From: an uncultured Sphingomonas sp.
GTDB taxonomy: Bacteria > Pseudomonadota > Alphaproteobacteria > Sphingomonadales > Sphingomonadaceae
Direction of reading: 5' to 3'
DNA: 41,441 bases
Assembly (NCBI RefSeq): GCF_913062585.1
Contig: NZ_CAJXWX010000032.1
Span: 1-41,441, forward strand
Shown: one piece after another, positions 34,366 to 41,441 of the stretch
How the letters are laid out: each line of letters opens with the position of its first letter
How positions within the stretch are numbered: the first letter of the stretch is position 1
Position numbers and translations under genes: made by a program
Notes under the pieces: model-generated
Seen by the model: the letters and a program-made list of their open reading frames with translations, nothing else
Databases searched by the model: none
Told to the model about the DNA's origin: nothing

Positions 34366-34422
34366 CAGATAGGACAATCCGTCCGACGACAGGGGATCAT
34401 GGCGGCGCTATAGGGCAAGGCC

Positions 34423-35133
34423 ATGATCCCAAACGACATCTGTGCCGATTGCGCGGTGCGCGACCGGGCCTTGTGCGGCAGCCTCGACGACCGGGAATTG
34501 CTCGCCCTGAACGCCATCGGCCAGCGCCGCCGGGTCGCGCGCGGCCAGACCATCGCCTGGGCAGGCGACGAGGCGGTGATCTGTGGCAACCTGCTGACGG
34601 GCGTGCTGAAGCTGGTCGCCGCCACCGCCGACGGCCGCGAGCAGACGGTCGGCCTGCTCTACCCCGCCGACTTCTTCGGACAGCCCTATGCGGGCGATGT
34701 CGACTTCACCCTGACCGCGCTGACCGAGGCGGAACTCTGCGTCTTTCCCCGCGCCGCGTTCGAGCGGGTGCTGGAAGATCATCAGCGCATGGAGCGCCTG
34801 CTGCTCCAGCGCACCTTCGAATCGCTGAACGAGGCGCGCGGGCGGATGCTGGTGCTGGCGCGCAAGTCGGCGGGGGAGAAGCTGGCGGGCTTCCTCCTCG
34901 ACATGGCGGCACGCGCCGGGGCCAGCGGGTGCCGGGCCAGCCGCGACGGGCCGGTGACGTTCGATCTGCCGCTAACGCGCGGGCAGATCGCCGATGTGCT
35001 GGGTATGACGATCGAAACGGTCAGCCGCCAGCTGACTCGGATGAAGCAAAGCGGCGTGATCGGCCTGCCCGGCGGCCGCGCCATCACGATCAGCGACCGT
35101 GAGGCATTGGCGGCACGTGCCGAGGCCGCTTAA
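34423..35133 (+). CDS. FNR-type oxygen-responsive regulator (second copy)
   Basis: The protein has 236 residues. Cys7, Cys10 and Cys18 (ICADCAVRDRALC) with Cys54 (AVICGNLLTGVLKL) match the same 4Fe-4S ligand pattern as the first copy. The beta-roll contains VGLLYPADFFGQPY and ELCVFPRAAFERVL. The HTH is LTRGQIADVLGMTIETVSRQLTRM, with Glu-x2-Ser-Arg for TTGA recognition. It follows cydX by 58 bases and overlaps the hemerythrin-like gene tail by four bases in convergent orientation. No FNR box lies immediately before it, so it may be read through from cydABX or have its own constitutive promoter. It is a paralog of the protein encoded at 27469. The two may differ in oxygen sensitivity or operator preference. 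Confidence 0.92.
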   Translation: MIPNDICADCAVRDRALCGSLDDRELLALNAIGQRRRVARGQTIAWAGDEAVICGNLLTGVLKLVAATADGREQTVGLLYPADFFGQPYAGDVDFTLTALTEAELCVFPRAAFERVLEDHQRMERLLLQRTFESLNEARGRMLVLARKSAGEKLAGFLLDMAARAGASGCRASRDGPVTFDLPLTRGQIADVLGMTIETVSRQLTRMKQSGVIGLPGGRAITISDREALAARAEAA

Positions 35134-35666
35134 GCCGCCAAACTTTCCGCCAGCGCATCGACCAGCAGGCCGCGCGCCTCCGGGGTCAGCCGGTGCCCCG
35201 CCAGCGCGATGATGGCCAACTGCTCGAAATCGACCGCGCGGCGACATCCGGTGAAGAAGCTGCGCAGCATATGGCCCAGCGTCTCGGGCGCGGCGAAGGC
35301 ATCCGCCTCGTCAAAGGCCGCGACCATTTCGCGCGCCGCTGCCGCATCCGCCTCATGCCGGTGGCGGACATGGTCGAGGAGCGTGTCGGTGAGCGGATCG
35401 GCCCGTCCGTTGGACAGCATCGCCTCCAGATAGACGCCGTCCGCCTGCGCCCCCCGCGTCACCAGCGCCTCCAGCGCCTGCAGGAACAGCGTCATGGTCG
35501 CGGCGTCGGGACGATCGGGCAAGGCGTCCGCCATCGCCTCCGCCTGCCCGCACAGCGCCAGCCGACGACGATGCTCCTGGACCAGGCGGATCAGGTCGAT
35601 TTCCTGAATGACGTGCCAGCGCCGCGCGAACGACACGACGCTGCCTTGAAGCGGGTTGCGATCCAT
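35130..35666 (-). CDS. hemerythrin-like helical protein (degenerate motif)
   Basis: The protein has 178 residues from the ATG at 35666, with GAAGGAG upstream. It is a four-helix-bundle-type sequence: DLIRLVQEHRRRLALCG, LFLQALEALVTRGAQADGVYLEAML, LLDHVRHRHEADAAAAREMVAAF, and a helical C-terminus. The Glu-His and His-rich helices recall hemerythrin domains that bind a di-iron oxygen or NO site. The second-helix His-x3-Glu, however, is replaced by GAQADGVYLE, so iron ligation may be incomplete. An FNR box 58 bases upstream places it in the low-oxygen regulon, which fits an oxygen/NO-related role. Family assignment is tentative. A cytoplasmic soluble protein is predicted. The gene runs convergently to the second FNR gene. 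Confidence 0.6.
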   Translation of the reverse strand: MDRNPLQGSVVSFARRWHVIQEIDLIRLVQEHRRRLALCGQAEAMADALPDRPDAATMTLFLQALEALVTRGAQADGVYLEAMLSNGRADPLTDTLLDHVRHRHEADAAAAREMVAAFDEADAFAAPETLGHMLRSFFTGCRRAVDFEQLAIIALAGHRLTPEARGLLVDALAESLAA

Positions 35667-35717
35667 CGCGGGTCTTCTCCTTCGTCCCCCTGATGACGAA
35701 GGGCGGTGCACCCCGCA

Positions 35718-35731
35718 TTGACGATGGTCAA
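35718..35731. promoter_or_regulatory. FNR/FixK box upstream of the hemerythrin-like gene
   Basis: TTGACGATGGTCAA keeps both perfect half-sites. It is centred 58 bases before the ATG at 35666, and 19 bases after the AcoR-like stop. Distance and orientation fit leftward activation of the hemerythrin-like gene. Confidence 0.78.
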
Positions 35732-35749
35732 AGCACCGGGCCGCAGCCC

Positions 35750-36787
35750 TCAGCGCTGGCGGGCGAGGTGCCGGTGGATGGTGCTGCGATGGACGCCCAG
35801 TTGCCGCGCCGCCGCCGAGACATTGCCGTCATGCGCCGCCAGTGCCGCGTCGATCGCCTCCGCCCGCTCGAAGGCCAGTGGGCGCGCCACCGATAATTCG
35901 ATGCCGCCGCCCCGAACATCGGCGTCCCAACCACCGATCAGCGTCGCGCCATTCGTCAGGCGCAGATGTCCCCGCGCCGCCTGACCGCGCATATCAAGTA
36001 GCTCGCCCAGCGCGGTATCGTCCAACGCCTCCCAGCTGCGCCCGACCAGCGACAGGCCACGGCGATTGGCGGCGACCAACTGCTCGTCGCGGAACACCAA
36101 TATCCCCTCCCGCGCGGTGCCCAGCATCGCCGCATCGTCGTGCATCCGCAGCACGCGGCAATCGGTGAAACCTGAGCGGAAAAGGCGATGCTCGATCTGA
36201 TCGACCGCCAGCCGGATCAGACCCAGCGCATGGCCATGGCCATTTACCGACGGGCCCGAAATATCCAGCGCGCCGACGATCGCGCCGCGCGGGTCGAGTA
36301 CGGGGGTTGCAGCGCAACTCAATACCGCATGCTCGGCAAAGAAATGCTCCGGACCATGGACGGCAATCGGGCGACGCTCGGCAATAGCGGTGCCGATCGC
36401 GTTGGTGCCGGTGCTCGCCTCGGTCCAGGACACGCCGGGGCGTAGCGCCACCTGCGCGGCGCGCGACAGGAAGCCGGTGTCGCCGATGCTGTCCAGGATC
36501 ATGCCGTCCGCATCGGCCAGGATCACGACGCTGCCCGTATCGCGCGCCTCGCCCGCCAGCATCTCCAGTTCGGGGCGGCACAGACGGCGCAGCGACTCTC
36601 GCCGCTGGCGAAGCGCAGTGAGGTCGCTCTCGGTCAGCGGACCGCCATCACGTCGCCGTCCTTGCGCCAGGCCCATGTCGGTGCATCGTAACCAGGAGCG
36701 CAACACCGGCTGGCGCACGCTTTCCAGCGGCAACTGCCCCTCGTCGAAATAGGCGCGTCGCCCCTGCTCTATTCCGGCGCCGTCCAT
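35750..36787 (-). CDS. AcoR-like GAF/Fis regulator lacking the AAA+ domain
   Basis: The protein has 345 residues from the ATG at 36787. I chose this over the TTG at 36814 because GGAGAAGG lies eight bases before it and the longer form would include the operator palindrome. The N-terminal half is the AcoR-type sensor with a GAF domain (SVVILADADGMILDSIGD; SWTEASTGTNAIGTAI; RRPIAVHGPEHFF). A PAS-like segment (EGILVFRDEQLVAANRRG) follows. The C-terminus is a Fis-type HTH (DAALAAHDGNVSAAARQLGVHRSTIHRHL). The central sigma54-activating AAA+ domain with GAFTGA is absent; full AcoR proteins are about twice as long. It cannot drive sigma54 promoters and probably acts as an ordinary DNA-binding switch. 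The divergent aldehyde dehydrogenase gene suggests acetoin, alcohol or acetaldehyde as effector. Confidence 0.85.
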   Translation of the reverse strand: MDGAGIEQGRRAYFDEGQLPLESVRQPVLRSWLRCTDMGLAQGRRRDGGPLTESDLTALRQRRESLRRLCRPELEMLAGEARDTGSVVILADADGMILDSIGDTGFLSRAAQVALRPGVSWTEASTGTNAIGTAIAERRPIAVHGPEHFFAEHAVLSCAATPVLDPRGAIVGALDISGPSVNGHGHALGLIRLAVDQIEHRLFRSGFTDCRVLRMHDDAAMLGTAREGILVFRDEQLVAANRRGLSLVGRSWEALDDTALGELLDMRGQAARGHLRLTNGATLIGGWDADVRGGGIELSVARPLAFERAEAIDAALAAHDGNVSAAARQLGVHRSTIHRHLARQR

Positions 36788-36806
36788 CGCCGCATCCTTC
36801 TCCCAC

Positions 36807-36823
36807 TGTCGCAAGTTGCGACA
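36807..36823. promoter_or_regulatory. palindromic operator between the AcoR-like gene and the aldehyde dehydrogenase
   Basis: TGTCGCAAGTTGCGACA is a perfect 17-base palindrome with one central base. It lies 20 bases before the AcoR-like ATG and 151 before the dehydrogenase ATG. A second TGCGACA half-site with a poor partner follows at 36848-36854. It is probably the binding site of the adjacent regulator, giving autoregulation and activation of the divergent operon. A GTTTC-N4-GAAAC dyad near 36946-36959 lies closer to the dehydrogenase start. Confidence 0.6.
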
Positions 36824-36973
36824 CTGGCGCGCCTTCGCGTTGCGCCATGCGACACATGCTACGCTTAGCCCGCAGAAAGTCCATCATCGCACAGACACTT
36901 CGTCGCGGATCGGCTTGTCGTCGGCTGGGGACAGGCAGAGCCTTTGTTTCATACGAAACGAAGGAGAGGTTGC

Positions 36974-38481
<1,508 letters not shown>

Positions 38482-38485
<4 letters not shown>

Positions 38486-38495
38486 TCCCGGTCAA
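38482..38495. promoter_or_regulatory. FNR/FixK box upstream of the alcohol dehydrogenase
   Basis: TTGATCCCGGTCAA overlaps the stop codon of the aldehyde dehydrogenase gene and is centred about 66 bases before the alcohol dehydrogenase ATG. The left arm is the TTGAT variant. It would allow the downstream gene to be induced separately when oxygen is low. Confidence 0.7.
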
Positions 38496-38554
38496 AGCGG
38501 GGACGGTCGATCACTCCCATCCCCGCTCCATCATCATTCGAGAGGAGAATATCC

Positions 38555-41164
<2,610 letters not shown>

Positions 41165-41214
41165 TGCGGCACGCGTGCCACCGATTCATCGGTACGGCAA
41201 CCCAGGAGGACACC

Positions 41215-41412
41215 ATGATCGCCGCCGATACCGAGATGCTCGTCACCCGCCACGGCACAGTGCTGCACGTCCGGCCCGCCCGCGAAGAGGACGAGCCCGC
41301 GCTCGCCGCCTTCTTCGCGAAGGTTTCGCCCGAGGATCTGCGCTTCCGCTTCCTGACCAGCGTGCGTGTTGGGGTGGACGGCTCCCAACGGCATCGCAAT
41401 GTGCCACGATGA
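41215..41412 (+). pseudogene. GNAT-family acetyltransferase, broken after the N-terminus
   Basis: The frame starts at the ATG at 41215, with CAGGAGGA upstream, and reads MIAADTEMLVTRHGTVLHVRPA, then EEDEPALAAFFAKVSPEDLRFRFLTSVR. This is the start of a GNAT domain as found in protein or small-molecule acetyltransferases linked to acetate metabolism. After residue 51 (about 41367) the protein turns into VGVDGSQRHRNVPR and stops at 41412, without the acetyl-CoA binding motif. The new sequence carries a GTTGGG-N10-CCCAAC dyad and ends in AAGGAG, suggestive of a following gene. Insertion of a mobile element after codon 51 is the simplest reading. The window ends before this can be tested, and a frameshift is an alternative. 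Confidence 0.65.
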
Positions 41413-41441
41413 GGTCGTTGCCAGCCTCATATGAAGGAGCC

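Noticed and set aside
36838..36854. TTGCGCC near the AcoR-like promoter as a third oriT core
   Set aside because: It lacks the preceding repeat and the four-base spacer and is better explained as a degenerate copy of the adjacent operator.
36860..36973. Sigma54 -24/-12 promoter for the aldehyde dehydrogenase
   Set aside because: No TGGCAC-N5-TTGC match is present, and the nearby regulator lacks the AAA+ domain needed for sigma54.

Overview
The window is GC-rich alphaproteobacterial DNA, most likely from a sphingomonad (Sphingomonas or a close relative). This is inferred from the gene set: a MobA/MobL-type relaxase with sphingomonad-style accessory proteins, TonB-dependent receptors, CydABX/CydDC with FnrL-type regulators, and codon usage ending in G or C. 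No RNA genes, CRISPR array or intact insertion sequence were found.

Layout. (1) About 1-6.7 kb is a mobilization module. A 5'-truncated unknown gene lies at the left edge. A leftward operon follows, made of a MobA/MobL-family relaxase and five small proteins of unknown function, two of which look like paralogs. Behind the relaxase start is an oriT-like site: an inverted repeat, 4 nt, then a TTGCGCCT core. (2) About 6.7-11 kb is a leftward run of exported proteins: two small secreted proteins, a lipoprotein and a lipobox-bearing subtilisin-type autotransporter. (3) About 11.3-12.1 kb is a class A acid phosphatase pseudogene broken by an amber codon. (4) About 12.1-24.7 kb is a transport island. 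On the minus strand it encodes a beta-propeller protein, a response regulator and a histidine kinase. Divergently it encodes an outer-membrane factor, a membrane-fusion lipoprotein, an RND pump, a TSUP/PepSY-like fusion, a TonB-dependent siderophore-type receptor and a small exported protein, mostly with ATGA or TGATG overlaps. (5) About 24.7-25.3 kb is non-coding. It holds a decayed IS5-type transposase fragment and a second, more elaborate oriT-like site with the same inverted repeat-4 nt-TTGCGCCT layout in the same orientation. (6) About 25.3-41.4 kb is a low-oxygen (micro-oxic) metabolic island: OmpW, HemN, two FNR-type regulators with intact cysteine sets, CydDC, CydABX, a hemerythrin-like protein, an AcoR-like regulator lacking its AAA+ domain, an acetaldehyde-type dehydrogenase, a zinc alcohol dehydrogenase and an acetyl-CoA hydrolase/CoA-transferase. 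A GNAT gene breaks off near the right edge.

How the parts work together. Five perfect TTGAY-N4-GTCAA boxes and one near-perfect box sit in front of ompW/hemN, cydDC/cydABX, the hemerythrin-like gene, the alcohol dehydrogenase and the GNAT gene. They tie region 6 into one FNR regulon for oxygen limitation, covering high-affinity bd oxidase, oxygen-independent haem synthesis and ethanol/acetaldehyde/acetate turnover. The most unusual feature is the pair of directly oriented oriT-like sites that bracket about 18.6 kb of secretion and transport cargo (regions 2-4). Relaxase-mediated mobilization or oriT-oriT recombination of that block is a hypothesis.
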